From Liolophura sinensis (taxonomy: Eukaryota > Mollusca > Polyplacophora > Chitonida > Chitonidae), in contig NC_088300.1 of NCBI RefSeq assembly GCF_032854445.1, forward strand, positions 80,716,101 through 80,780,100: a stretch of DNA of 64,000 bases, given 5' to 3'. This document shows, one piece after another, positions 1-13,500 of the stretch. Below the pieces are notes generated by a model. The model was not told where the DNA came from and ran no database searches. It was given only the letters and a program-made list of their open reading frames with translations. The translations under genes and the position numbers were made by a program. Every line of letters starts with the position of its first letter. The first letter of the stretch is position 1.

Positions 1-403
1 GGAATAATGTAAAAAAAATAAACATTCAAAATGTCAGTGAAAAACCAGATTGCAAGATCCATATGGAAATGACAAACATTTGAAAAATACCTGTAAAACA
101 TTGGGAGGAAAGCAGTTGTTTAATGGTGGCTAAGGAAGGCGTTCTGTAAAGATCTGTCATGCAGACTGGATGTTGGGATCTGTTTATAATATTTAGCATA
201 TACACAGAGTGTTTTTTATGAGAGATGTGAAACTCTTTACCTGTTTTATCAGGTTAGGTGCTGTAGCTTAAAAAAAAGGAAGGGTGAAAAAAGTCCCCAA
301 AAAATGAATCTTTGTAGATGTGGCTTTGATGAGCTATGATGAGTGACTGAAGATGGCATTCATATTTTAATCTGTGCCGGACTGTCAAGGCAGATGATGA
401 TGG
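1..403. other. Intronic or upstream sequence, no feature seen
   Basis: AT-rich sequence left of the first repeat array. I see no exon with usable splice sites. It is probably an intron of the troponin I gene, because the first visible exon at 1368 begins in phase 0 with an acceptor and has no start codon. Confidence 0.5.
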
Positions 404-1055
404 GTTGTGTATTGGGAAGGTAGATGTAGCTGGGATTGAGGATAGGTTGTGTATTGGGAAGGTAGATGTAGCTGGGATTGAGGATAGGTTGTGTATTGGG
501 AAGGTAGATGTAGCTGGGATTGAGGATGGGTTGTGTATTGGGAAGGTAGATGTAGCTGGGATTGAGGATAGGTTGTATATTGGGAAGGTAGATGTAGCTG
601 GGATTGAGGATAGGTTGTGTATTGGGAAGGTAGATGTAGCTGGGATTGAGGATGGGTTGTGTATTGGGAAGGTAGATGTAGCTGGGATTGAGGATGGGTT
701 GTGTATTGGGAAGGTAGATGTAGCTGGGATTGAGGATGGGTTGTATATTGGGAAGGTAGATGTAGCTGGGATTGAGGATGGGTTGTGTATTGGGAAGGTA
801 GATGTAGCTGGGATTGAGGATGGGTTGTGTATTGGGAAGGTAGATGTAGCTGGGATTGAGGATGGGTTGTATATTGGGAAGGTAGATGTAGCTGGGATTG
901 AGGATGGGTTGTGTATTGGGAAGGTAGATGTAGCTGGGATTGAGGATGGGTTGTGTATTGGGAAGGTAGATGTAGCTGGGATTGAAGATGGGTTGTGTAT
1001 TGGGAAGGTAGATGTAGCTGGGATTGAGGATGGGTTGTGTATTGGGAGGGTAGAT
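404..1055. repeat. 42-bp minisatellite, about 15 copies
   Basis: Tandem units of 42 bp built around GGGAAGGTAGATGTAGCTGG. Copies differ mainly at one A/G (GAGGATAGG versus GAGGATGGG) and at TGTGTATT versus TGTATATT. Because 42 is divisible by three and no unit contains a stop, both strands stay open for more than 220 codons. I regard those frames as artefacts. Confidence 0.95.
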
Positions 1056-1367
1056 GTAGCTGCCCATTCTGGCTGTGTAGCGTAACCTAGTGGCTAAAGA
1101 ACTTTTTTATTCTTTGCTCACCAAGCAATTCTTGATTATTGGCATTTGGATTTTAAATGGTTGTGTTTAATTCCAATGTAATTAATAATTTTATATCTGC
1201 ATGGTTTGCATGGCCTTGATAATAATATCTTCAGTAATATATTGGGCTTAACAATAAAATGAGGCATTTGAAGCAGAATTTAGAGGTCTACTTTCCACAA
1301 TACTATGGCAGTGATGGCCATTTGTGGTGTTGATTGCTGACGGAGCTTACGCTTTATGACACCGCAG
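1056..1367 (+). other. Intron tail before the first visible troponin I exon
   Basis: AT-rich, no gene seen. It ends in the acceptor CACCGCAG at 1360-1367. Confidence 0.6.
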
Positions 1368-1553
1368 GCAGAAGAAGCCGCTGCTCGTGAAGCAGAGGAA
1401 GCCGCCGAAGCTGAGCGCAGACGCCAGGAACAGGAAGCTGAGGCCGAGCGCAGACGAGAGCAGGAAGAAGCCCGCAGGAAAGCCGAGGAGGAGCGCCGCC
1501 AGAAAGAGGAGGAAGAACGTAAAGTCAGAGAGGAAGCTGAAAGAAAGAGAAAG
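1368..1553 (+). CDS. Troponin I exon: Glu/Ala/Arg-rich N-terminal helix
   Basis: 62 codons, phase 0 at both ends, acceptor CGCAG and donor AAG|GTACAG. It encodes an almost uninterrupted Glu, Arg, Ala and Gln sequence (AEEAAAREAEEAAEAERRR at its start), typical of the N-terminal extension of invertebrate troponin I, and it ends in EAERKRK. It could be spliced directly to the exon at 9853, which continues the same composition (EEEEKEEQERLERERKK). It has higher GC than the surrounding introns. Confidence 0.8.
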
Positions 1554-4500
1554 GTACAGGCCGTAGACAGGCTCTTTCAGTCTGGTGGATTCTCTAACCA
1601 AATTACCAAACGTTGTTTTCACTATATACTTCAGTGAGAAGGTTCTGATCACTGAAATGTTTCTTTTTGTCTGAATGAGAGGATATTGCTAAGTTTATAT
1701 ACAGAGTCAGATACTAGGCAGAACCTGGTGAAAATCTGCAGGTCATGCTTGACGAAGCAGGCTCAGGTAAGTGACAGTTTGCTGCCTTGAAATATTCACC
1801 TAGCATTTTCCTGTCAACTCGAGAAACTTTTACTGCATTTAAATTGATGACTTCTGTATAAAATTTTCTGTAATTGGAAACTGTAGCCAGTTTTGACAGT
1901 TGACTTCCTCAGCAGTTCAAACCCACAGTGGAGTTTTTGAGTTGACAGAAGAAGTATTCTGAAGTACCTGAATGAATCACTTAATATACCAAAGCTGTTC
2001 ATAATAATTTATCCCTGGTGTCTTCCTTTTTATAACTGTTGTGTGTGTAATTTTACCTAATACATTCGTTGATGGTTTGCCAGCTGGATGTTAGTGGAAT
2101 ATGATAGCATGAAGTTTGAAGCAAAAATTCATGTTTGTTGCATTGGTTGTAGTTGTAGTGAAATTATATGTCTCAGCAATTTGGAACTGGAACTTTTGTA
2201 TTTATGACATAGGAGAGTTGTTCTTTGTTGTGTTTTGGTTCTGTTTCATTAACATTCATTTTATTTTGATGTTGTGGATTGTAAGTTTGCTGCCAGCATG
2301 GTCATATTTTTTGTTCGACTTACCACTAGGTTCTGACGATAGATCCTAGTGATCCAATGGCTGGCAGGGCACAGGGCAGACTTGTCCATGCCAGCGTCAG
2401 CTTGGACCAGGCCGATGAAGCAGGGGTAGATATGAGGGGCTGGGAACACAGGCGCCAGGAAAGACAAACGGGCGCGCCTCCAGGGGCAGTCAGCTCTGTG
2501 GTTCAGAAATGGTTAAACGCAGAATCCAGTACGACCAGTTCTACAGCAGGCATTGCGTCCAGGCGAAGACGCAATTGGAATGAAACAGACATTCAAGAGC
2601 CAATCAGATCCAGGGCGCAGAGATGGAACGAAGCTGAGCAGACTCCAGTGCTTCTGAGACCAAGGGCGCGCCGCTCACGCTCGACTCACGAACACGACAA
2701 CACAGACTTCCGCTCACAGGCCTTGGCGCACTTCCGACAACAGCGTCAACCGGAAGTACAGATGATTTTGAACCCGAAACCTGAACCCGAAGATGAGGTG
2801 ATTCCCCAACCTGTTCTAGAACCCGAAATGAATGACCGGGAACGCAGGCGAGCAGAACGGCTCAAGAAATGGCGTGGAGAGGGAGAAGTGGACAAAGCCT
2901 CGGCACTGAAGGAGAAAGAGTACATTGAAAAACGGCGACGTGAGGAGGAAAAGATTAATGAGGAGGCTCGCAAGTATGCTGCTGAAAAAGTACGAGCAGC
3001 CAAGGAAAAGTTTGAACGTGAAACTCAAAACCAAACATCCGACAAACTCAAGGGGCCTCCAGAAAAACTTGGTTTTCTCAATTCTAACCAAAGCAACTTT
3101 AATAAATTCAGGCTAGCTGCTGAAGGTCGTTGCGACATGAATGGGTCAGATCATGGGAAAGATGAAAAGGAGACTCGTCAAAGGGTGAGTCGTCTAAACA
3201 CTGATAGATTAAATATTTATCAAGACACTGAGAAATTAGAAGGTGAGGAAAAGACATCTTCCCTTTTTGAGCGTGACAAAAGTTTAGGGCAAGAACGTTT
3301 AAAGCAAAAACGATTTGAGCAAGAGGAGAAAGAAAGGCTAGAACAAGAACGTCAACAGCAAGAACATTTGGAACATTTGAGGATAGAGGAGGGACAACGG
3401 TTGGAACAGGAACGTTTGGAACATTTGCGGCTAGAGGAGGAAGAAAGTTTGGAACAGGAACATTTGGAACAACAACATTTGGAACATTTGCGGTTAGAGG
3501 AAGAAGAAAGATTGCAACAGGAACATTTGGAACAACAACATTTGCAACATTTGCGGTTAGAGGAAGAAGAAAGATTAGAACAGGAACATTTGGAACAAGA
3601 AGGATTGCAACATTTACGGTTAGAAGAGGAAGAAAGATTGGAACAAGAGCTTTTACAAGAAAAACGCATGGAACAAGAGCAGTTGATGCAGAAACGGCAA
3701 AGAAAAAGGAGTGCCGATGAGGATAGGCAGCGAAGTGCTGGCAGAACGAGAAGTCAGTGGAATGATAGGCAGGGTCAATCAAAGATTGAAGACAGTGATA
3801 TTAACACTGGTTTCATCTCATCAAACAAGGTATGTTACATCTTTAAGTCATTGTCATATCTCTATCTCTCTCTGTCTTTTTCCAAAATACTTTGGATTAT
3901 CATTCATATTACATAAATCCTTTTAGCCACACGCATCTACCATTGAATAAGGTTATCTGTGAGCAAGATTTTGAGGTATTTTTGTTTGCACATTCTAGGC
4001 TGTGTCGATAAATAGTAAAGTTGGTGACAGAAAAGCCAAGTTTGAATCTCCAAACACACAGGTAAACTTTTATATGTATGGCGTAATTTCTCGGAACTGC
4101 TTTGTTCTAATTAAGTGTTTGAAACATCATCATGCATGGTTTACTACAACGTGGAGATAAATTATTGAAAACTAAATTGCAGATATGAAGTTCTTCATCA
4201 TTTGCCAAGGGCAAGTTCAAAACTGGTTCTGTAGACTTCCAAAGTGCACATATCCAGTCTTCTTGCTTTGTTACTTTGTTTTTAAGGAGCTAAGGTGTAC
4301 AAAAACATGCCTGCTTGGAAGCTTATGTTGTTGTTGGATACTTTGAGTAAATATTGGGTGTTGTGCCAGATATGGTAGAGGGAACAGTATCTTGCCAGGG
4401 ACCTGTATACTTCATTATGAATAGCTGTAGGGGAGTGGCTGAAGCATGTGGAAAATTCACAAATAATGATCTATCATTGCTCCTTTGCCATTCCCACCTT

Positions 4501-7500
4501 GTTTCTGGTGAAGGACTCTTGCTAAAGCATTCTCCTGACATTTTACAGGAAGATAAGATTGTACAAAAGCCTGAACGACGCATATATGTATATGGTGCTC
4601 CAAACCTGAAAAGCCTTCAGGAAAAAGTAAGCCATCTCACCAGATGCTCTGTATAAATGTTCTCTAGCTACATGTACCAACATACAGTGTATCACCAGTT
4701 TTACTCTATTATTAATCTCCCAAATATAACTATTCTGGGGATTTCTAAACAAAATATATATTGGCTAATTTCTCTTGACCTTCAAATTTAAAAATTATCA
4801 GGTTTTAAGGATTTAGAATTTTCAGTTAATATCATTTATTTAATATACATGAAGCATCACACTATGTAAACTTAAGTTACTATGAAGACTTTTAATCCTG
4901 TTCAACTTTGTGTAATTAATAGTTTAGTAAGTCCCAGGCTGATGATTCTCTGACGGCACGGGCAAATCCTGTCAGATCTGTCTCCAAGACAAATGAAATA
5001 CATGTGAGATATGCTTTATTTCTCTTGTATAAGATTTTTATAAGCAAAATGTGAAAAGTGAATACTGATTTCAATAGGGTGCATTATGACAGTAGGCCTG
5101 AACATGTAAGTAATGGACTATACAGCATGACCCATATATACATGTAGCTTGCTGGATATATACCTGGTGAAGGAGGTGAAACATACTGTTGTGGGTAGCT
5201 TCAATTTCATTGGAATTATTGGCTTTCTGACTTTAGTTATGTATTTATGTTCCTAAAAGATAATGTCTGCTTTATACTTATAACTGTCAAATGATAATGC
5301 ACAAAATTACCAGCACTTTTTGACCAGCTTTAACAACATTTCTTCTCAGACTATGAGAACTCGTTTAATTGTGTGGATTGACATATTTAATTTATTGTTT
5401 CAAATACTGGAGAAAAAACTGGAGAAGTTGATTAGGTGCAGTAGAGACTAGCTCCAGAATGTGTATTTCAGAAAACATGTAAGAGGAGTTTCCTTACTGT
5501 CCCAATGAAGCTATAACCTGTTCTGAAGATACCTGGCACCTTTGTTCAGTGTTGGTCCCATTAGATAGTTGATGGTTTAGTGAACACATACACGTGCTGT
5601 AAACACAAGCTCCATGTTCCACAAGTATAAAGATGCGTATTGATGAAATGAATGCAGTATTGTTTGCCTGAATGCTTTCTAGGGAGAACGGAAGCCATGC
5701 TATGATGAGAATAGCAACAAGGTTGGAACCAGGTGGAAGTTAGATAATGGAGAAGCCACAAATGTAAGCATGCTGCAGGGGTATTGTTCATCTTGAACTT
5801 GTCTGGTCTTTAAAGGTACTTATCATGTGAAATTTAAAGTGTAGGGCTTTGATTTGATAGTCCCAAATGTAGGTGAAGTGCAAATCTTATTGTAATAGTT
5901 CTGTTATCTGATTGCTTCCTCTGACCTTGAAATAACCTTGCCACATTAGACTTCTCTTGGCCTCCGTCCAGCCTGATCTGGGGAGTTTTGGGGAGGGTAG
6001 TCCCCTGCCTGTCTCTGGCAGTTAGGGCTAATGAGAATGCCTTCCCACTCCCATACAGTCACAGCCATGTGGCAAACATCAAAAAAGTGAGAGAGAAAAA
6101 AAATCCTAATTTAAGCTGGCAAAATCTGCATACATGCATGTTACAGAGGCCAGAGCAAAAGCTACCTGCTAGGAGGACTGAACCAGTGCCATGAATAGAC
6201 GTTGTTTTTCTTGTTGCCGGGTTCCCAGGAGGTTTCTGTGTTGCTAGAATAATACTGTGTGCGATATCACGTTACAACCCGGCCTTAGAAGAAGTCCTCT
6301 AGTGAATAGTGTAGTTATCTGGCTCTTCCTATGTTTGGAAGGAAAAGTTTAGGATAATTGAATGTAAAAGTTAGCAATATTTACAGGTGTTGGACTGTTC
6401 ATAATAAGGGAATAATTAAAATCTTTGATGTCAGTTTACTTGAAGAAAGATACATTAGTGAAGATATAAAGTCCAATATGACCAAACCATATTGTCCAAT
6501 CTTGTGATGTGGCTTTATTTAATAGCAAGCCTCTGAGCTTATCAAGAACACATCGACATCATCATCATCATCATCATCATCAAGATTCGGTAAAACTGAG
6601 ACACCTTCAGCTGTTGCCACAAAGGTCAGCACATTCTCCACAACAGTGACATCAAGGGAAGATAGCTCTAAACCTTGGGCTGTTCCACTAGCTGGAAGGA
6701 CAAAGGACAAAAAGACTGTCTTTGAATCTGATCAAAGAACAAGCGAGACTTCACGGCAAAAGCCAATAGAGTTGAGATTGAACTCTGCAAATACTGTCAT
6801 GCAGAAGTGGAAAGCTCGTGAAGAAAAAAGTGTAAGCATGTCAGTTTTGATACTTACCTAAAGTGGAAGGAAACAATTGCTGGAGCTGGAGCTGGTATTA
6901 TTGTAGTTGACCCCCAAAGTTCACATAGTCACGTCTGTACACAGAATAGACACAGAGTTGTAGAAATCTTGCTTTAAAATCATAGTATATTTACATTTAT
7001 TACAAGACTACATTTATGCTTCAAATGCATGTTCATATTTGTGATTACAGATTACAGTGTGTATATTTAACATACCGTAAATCACGTAGAGTTTAGCTGA
7101 TCATTTTAAAGTGTATCTCATGATTCCTGGTGTCAAGTTGTGATTGCTGGAAATTGGACACAGCTGGTTGAGGTGGGGGGGGGGGGGGGGGGGAGGGTTT
7201 TGGCGGCAGTGAGAGCCTGAGGTGCATGTTAATTGTACATATCTATGAAAAGACCAATGAACACGCTCACACTGCACTGAACATGCACCTGTTACCTCTA
7301 GTAGAATCGCTACATAGCTACAGCCAGAATGCACATTTTATGTATGGTGTGCCAAGTGAGTCGTGCCAAAACTTTTTAGTGAGCAATGAAATGTTGGCAC
7401 TAGTAGGCCTGCCGGCAACTCAAATCAGCTAAACTTTATGGCCAGAAATTTTTGGCTAAACTCTACATGATTTACAGTAAACTTTGGAAGGCCAAATTCA

Positions 7501-10500
7501 GGACAGCATGTATGGACTTTTCAAAGTGAAATTTATGGCCATTGAATATCCTATCAGTTAATCCCCTTATCACTGGCCTCGTACCACACCCATACCTGGG
7601 TATGTGTATAGCCATACTGCGGGGCTGACGGTTGTCTTGTATGGTGTGTGTTTAGGGCATGGTGGCCGGCTCTACCCCTCATCCCCTCTCCTCCAGACAG
7701 AGATCACAGAGCGGCTGCACAGACGTAAGCTGGTTCATATATATAAACACCATTCTCACATCATCATGAATTATCGCAGCGTTTTTTTGTCCTGGACGTG
7801 CTCAGTAGTGCGGCTCCTGCTAACAAAAACCATTACTACCATAGCATTTACAGCACATCGTGGAGCTGAACATAAATGGTATGGCACATGTTAGTGAAGA
7901 ACCAGCCCACAGTGCAGCAATGCTAAGGTAATAGGGTCAAACAGACATCTATGTGATGGGCGAATTTATGTTTCACTGGATCAATTTCATCTCAGCTAAA
8001 TAATGCCATTAAAAAACAAATATTTAGATTTGTTTAGGTTTTGGCATCAGAACTCTCAAGAAGATTTTTGTAAGCCTGAACCATAGGTCTATAATCTGCT
8101 GTTACAATTCCTTCTTGATCAAGGAAATTCTTGTATTTGGCCCACTGCTGATGATGTCTATGATTTACATATATTATACACTTGATGTAGTTCCCCTCCT
8201 TTGTGAAAGGGTTAGCTCCTCTCCATTTTGTTTATGACTTTTGGTTATGGGTTCAGATCCTTTTCTCACTCTTTCTAAGCTTTTCTTGATCTTAATCTTG
8301 CTTTCTCTCTCGGCAGACAGTTTGTCATGAAGCCTTATCTTATGTGGTGACCATGTTTCCCCCGCCCAGCGTTCTGTGTATGACATACCTAAGCAGATTG
8401 GGAGGTGATGGTGTGTGCTAGCCTGCTGCATGATTTGCTACTCATGCACATGTGATCTAGCTGGGGTGGGTCAGCACAAACCACTCTGCCAACAACATCA
8501 ACAAATGCGCTGTAAATCATCATGTCGCTTGTTTTGCAAAAAGCAGTTTTAATGTCAGGGAATTTGTACGTGTTCACAGCTTGCCTAAGGACAAGAACGT
8601 AGATGGCTTTGGAAAGAAACCTCTGTGCATAGGTCTGCCGTCAGTGTGGTTTCTGCTTCTGTCGTTATCGCTGCATGTTACTAACTGTAGTAAAACACAG
8701 TGTATCTAAACCTAAGTTATGCAAGTGTTAAAAGGGACATGTTGTTTGGTTTGTGCTGTTTTGTGTGTTTTGTACTGCATTTTCCTAAACTCTGCAGTCT
8801 GCATGTAAACTATAAAGACCCCTCTATCTCTGACTGCTGTGTTGTCCCCTAACTATGAAGACAGTAGCCAATCACTGTAATATGTTTGGTGTGGAGGTAA
8901 CATTACAGATGTGAAATCATTTGCAGTGAAATTACAGGCGAATCTTGAAATATGTTTCTTTGTCATTCTTATTTTCCACTTATGTATCTTTTAGCTTGTT
9001 GTAAAGTTTGTTTTATTTCAATTTTAGATTTAGTATGTTTAGATATGTTTCTGTTGTTTTCATTCTTTGCATGTGCATGGTTGTGTGTGTAAAGGGAGAT
9101 AATGCACCATCAGAACGTCGCCTTTCCTCCTCCTCATCAATATCCTCATCTTCCTCATCTACGTGGCGAGACAGGGAAGCCCTCAGGTACAAGGTAAGAC
9201 AGACTGTTTTAGATGTGCCCTCGGTCAGGTAAGTCAGGTATGTTACTTTCCAAGGCTCTCCCAACTTCTATGGACTTTTTACTTGAAATAGTTAATTGTA
9301 GTTTTTGTATTTTTACTTATAAGATACGCATGATTTGTAAATTGAGATTTGAAGTTTATTGATAGAGTGGTAATATATTCAAAATGTCTGATATCTTTAT
9401 GCTGAGATTACATCTTTGCTATGCTTACATTTGACTCCTGGGTTTTCACAAATGGAATAAATGGAAGGTGATTGTCGTGAAAGCCTGTGGTAAATATACT
9501 GCCATGCCTTCAAAACGCATAACGACATAACAACAATGTTGGTACTGGTGGCTTGAACCTGTGTGACTTGTATTCCAAACTCCAGAGGCTCGTTCAGAGT
9601 GTAGGTCAACAGGGGGGTCCTCTGAACACACAATATCATGTTGAAAAGTCACTACCAAAAGTGTCATTCGTGTTTACCTGGTGTTAATTACAATATGATT
9701 AGCTGAATTCTTGTTGCCTTCCTGGCTTTGATCATGTCTGTCCTGTTTTCTCACCTGACTGTTGTTACACCTGGCCGTTCTCACACCTGGTCGTTGTCAT
9801 ACCTGACTGTTCTCATACCTGGTTGTTGCCCTTTGTCTCCGCTGGTGTTTAGGAGGAAGAGGAAAAGGAAGAACAGGAGCGGCTAGAACGCGAGCGTAAG
9901 AAGGAGGAGGTGAGTACACTCTTTGTGCCCTTGTCTCGTTCCTTTACGTTCCAGTGTGCAGAACCATTCTGCATGCTATGATGTTGGATTGCATTTGTCA
10001 CAGGTTGTCCTTTATGCGAATTGGTCTGGTGTTTTATTCCAATTTTTTCTGTCATATCTCCTCATCAATCACCATGTTGCTGCAGACCCACTTTGTACCA
10101 TCTTGCTGTCGTTTACACGTCTTTTACTTTTTTTTATTATTTTTTTTCTTGAATTTTTGGCGGATTTGTTTTAAAATAGAGTTGTTAGTTTGTTGGAGGA
10201 GAGGCTAAGAAGACTAGAAGCTTTCTGTGAGCTAGCAATCTGTACCTCAGCCCTAGTTACCTACACGGCCTTTGATCTACAGGGAGAGTATATGTCCTTC
10301 GCACGCTAGCTAGCTAGCTAAATAGCAACACGCAAGCACTTTAACTAGTTGTGTTCCTTAGCTCGTGCGTCTGTAATGCGGTTATTACGGAGTGCGGGCA
10401 GGCTTTATGCGTAGCTCTATGTATCTGCTCCTCTTCTCAAGCGTGTGCTCAGTGGCTGCTGCTGATAGACTAGTAACGATGAGCCGATCAGGGGAGCCAA

Positions 10501-13500
10501 GTAAAGAGATGAGCAGAATGGCTAAGTCATCTGTCCCCCTTTCTAGTCTCTGTATTTGGCATGCTATGCAATTCTGCTAACTGCAGGCTGCGAGGCGAAA
10601 GGAAGAGGAAGAACGAAAGAAGAAAGGCAAGCGGAAGGGTCTCGGTGGCTTATCACCGGAGAAGAAGAAACTGCTCAAGGTAGGGCAGGGAGCAGAGATT
10701 TCTCCGCTGAAGAAAAAACATTAACCAGTTCACGGAATTGGAGTTCATGCAAAAGCGGCAGTTCAACTTTCTAAGCGCATTTTGCATGAGACAATGTTAA
10801 CACGGGAAACGTTTCTTCAAATTTCTCTTTTTTTTTTCATTCTGTATTTTTTATTCTGTCTACGTTTCTTTCTTGTACTAAATTGTACATAACCATTTCA
10901 TCATTTACAATGCGAGTCGGCTTAAAGCTCCGAGGGCCATGTTAATATGCGGGTCTGACGTCTCTCCTTCCACTGGTACGTCGGCATTGCTAACCTGGCT
11001 ACTGCGTTCATTTTTTTATGACAACCTAACACAGTTATGGTTTTTTATTCTGTCGAAACAAATTGAACAGAAACCATCCAAAACGGAATTCATTGTTTGA
11101 AACTTATGCAAATCATCAAGTTTGGTGTAGTAGCAACAGTCAGTTGGTGGCAGTCGGGGCGACAGCGGGCGTTGATATTACATCATTGCGGATTGATGAT
11201 TTCCTCTATTTTAAACACCAGCCCAATGGCATGAGCAGGAACTGTTTTAACGAGTCCACCTTTGGTACCGTAGAGAGAGATTTTCACAATATTTGTTTTT
11301 TCACATTGAAATGATGGATAGATGTTATGGACCCAATTTTGCTTGAATGTGTAGAAAACTGCTGAACTCTTTGGCTGCGTCATCAAAATAACCAAATCAT
11401 GGAATCGAAGATCATTGCTTATGTTCTGGTTCGTCGCATGGGACCCCCCCAGTGTTAAACCTGCTGACAACACAGGCTTTGTTCTTTTAACTTTAGTTTA
11501 ACGGTCAGTGCAATAATTGCTCTGCCCCTTATTTTTGAAAATCACATCTAAATTATAATTTTAGAATAAAAGTCAATTAAATCATTTTAAAGCAGCAGTC
11601 ATCAGTTTTCTCCATAGTAGTTGGCTCTTTTCTTTTCCTAGCTGAAGCCCATCCCGCATGCCACAGTAGAATGTGCCAGCCAAGGACATCTATTATCAGT
11701 CGGTTGGAAATATTCAAGAATTTCCCTAGTTTTCAGATAAACATGTGAACCAAAATTGTCAATTGAACCATTTTTGTCTAAATCACAAATTTTCCTACTT
11801 CAGATGTCCTTCATTGTCGAGCTCAGTGTTGAATGTTGCTTGTGTTTTGTGCAGTTTCGTGTGTTTTGTATTAGTGTGAATGCCGCATGGTTTGCCTTGT
11901 CTGCCATGTTGTAGACTGATGAAGTAGAACAGACGCTGGAAGAGCTAAGTGATGAAATTGAAGACATGCGTCGAAGGAGACAGGAAATACTTAGTCGGCG
12001 TGTTCAGCCATTGCCAGAGGACCTTGAAAACATGACAAATGGTAATCATCTCATATACCTTAAAGTAGCATAAATTAAACAATAAATAAAACTATGTTTT
12101 TCTTGTAAATTTTTTTAAAGCATAAACTATTAAAATCAGAATTCATGAATTCTACCTGTGAGAAATTTTATGAAAATTCTGGTCATTGTAAGCAGGACAC
12201 TCTTTCCTAACAACCTAGACAAGATAATAGCCTTGACCTTGATGAGATGATAGCCTTACACTCTTTCCTGGTGACCTTGACAAGATGTGATAGCCATACA
12301 CTCTTTCCTAGTGACCTTGACGAGATGTGATAGCCATACACTCTTTCCTAGTGACCTTGACAAGATATGATAGCCATACACTCTTTCCTGGTGACCTTGA
12401 CGAGATGTGATAGCCATACACTCTTTCCTAACAACCTAGACAAGATAATAGCCTTGACCTTGATGAGATGATAGCCTTACACTCTTTCCTGGTGACCTTG
12501 ACAAGATGTGATAGCCATACACTCTTTCCTAGTGACCTTGAAGAGATGTGATAGCCATACACTCTTTCCTAGTGACCTTGACAAGATGTGATAGCCTTAC
12601 ACTCTTTCCTAGTGACCTTGACGAGATGTGATAGCCTTACACTCTTTCCTAACAACCTAGACAAGATAACAGCCTAGACCTTGATGAGATGTGATAGCCA
12701 TACACTCTTTCCTAACAACCTAGACAAGATAATAGCCTAGACCTTGATGAGATGATAGCCTTACACTCTTTCCTGGTGACCTTGACGAGATGTTATAGCC
12801 TTACACTCTTTCCTAACAACCTAGACAAGATAATAGCCTAGACCTTGATGAGATGATAGCCTTACACTCTTTCCTGGTGACCATGACAAGATGTGATAGC
12901 CATACACTCTTTCCTAACAACCTAGACAAGATAATAGCCTAGACCTTGATGAGATGATAGCCTTACACTCTTTCCTGGTGACCTTGACGGGATGTTATAG
13001 CCTTACACTCTTTCCTAGTGACCTTGACGAGATGTTGTAGCTTTACACGCTTTCCTAGTGACCTTGACAAGATGTGATAGCCTTACACTCTTTCCTAGTG
13101 ACCTTGACGAGATGTGATAGCCTTACACTCTTTCGTATTGACCTTGACGAGATGTGATAGCCTTACACTGTTTCTTACACCCTTGATGAGATGTTAGCCT
13201 TACACTGTTTCTTTACAATCTTGACAAGATGTTAGCCTTACATTGTTCCCTGTCGACCTTGACGAGATGTTTGCCTTACACTGTTTTCTGTCCACCTTGA
13301 CAAGACATTAGCCTTACACTGTTCCCTGTCGACCTTGACAAAACATTAGCCTTACACTGTTCCCTGTCGACCTTGACGAGATGTTAACCTTACACTGTTT
13401 CTTTACAACCTTGACAAGACATTAGCCTTACACTGTTTTTTTACAACCTTGACAAGATGTTAGCTTTACACTGTTTCTTTACAACCTTGACAAGATGTTA

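Noticed and set aside
360-1085. Open frames on both strands of the 42-bp array
   Set aside because: Repeat artefacts without splice or start context.
1742-1766. Possible 25-nt exon (CTGCAG| ... CTCAG|GTAAGT)
   Set aside because: Good splice sites but 25 nt would break the phase-0 chain between 1553 and 2330.
7696-7723. Possible small exon (CTCCAG| ... AGAC|GTAAGC)
   Set aside because: 28 nt (or 24 nt with an alternative acceptor); no support from protein similarity and no clear phase fit.
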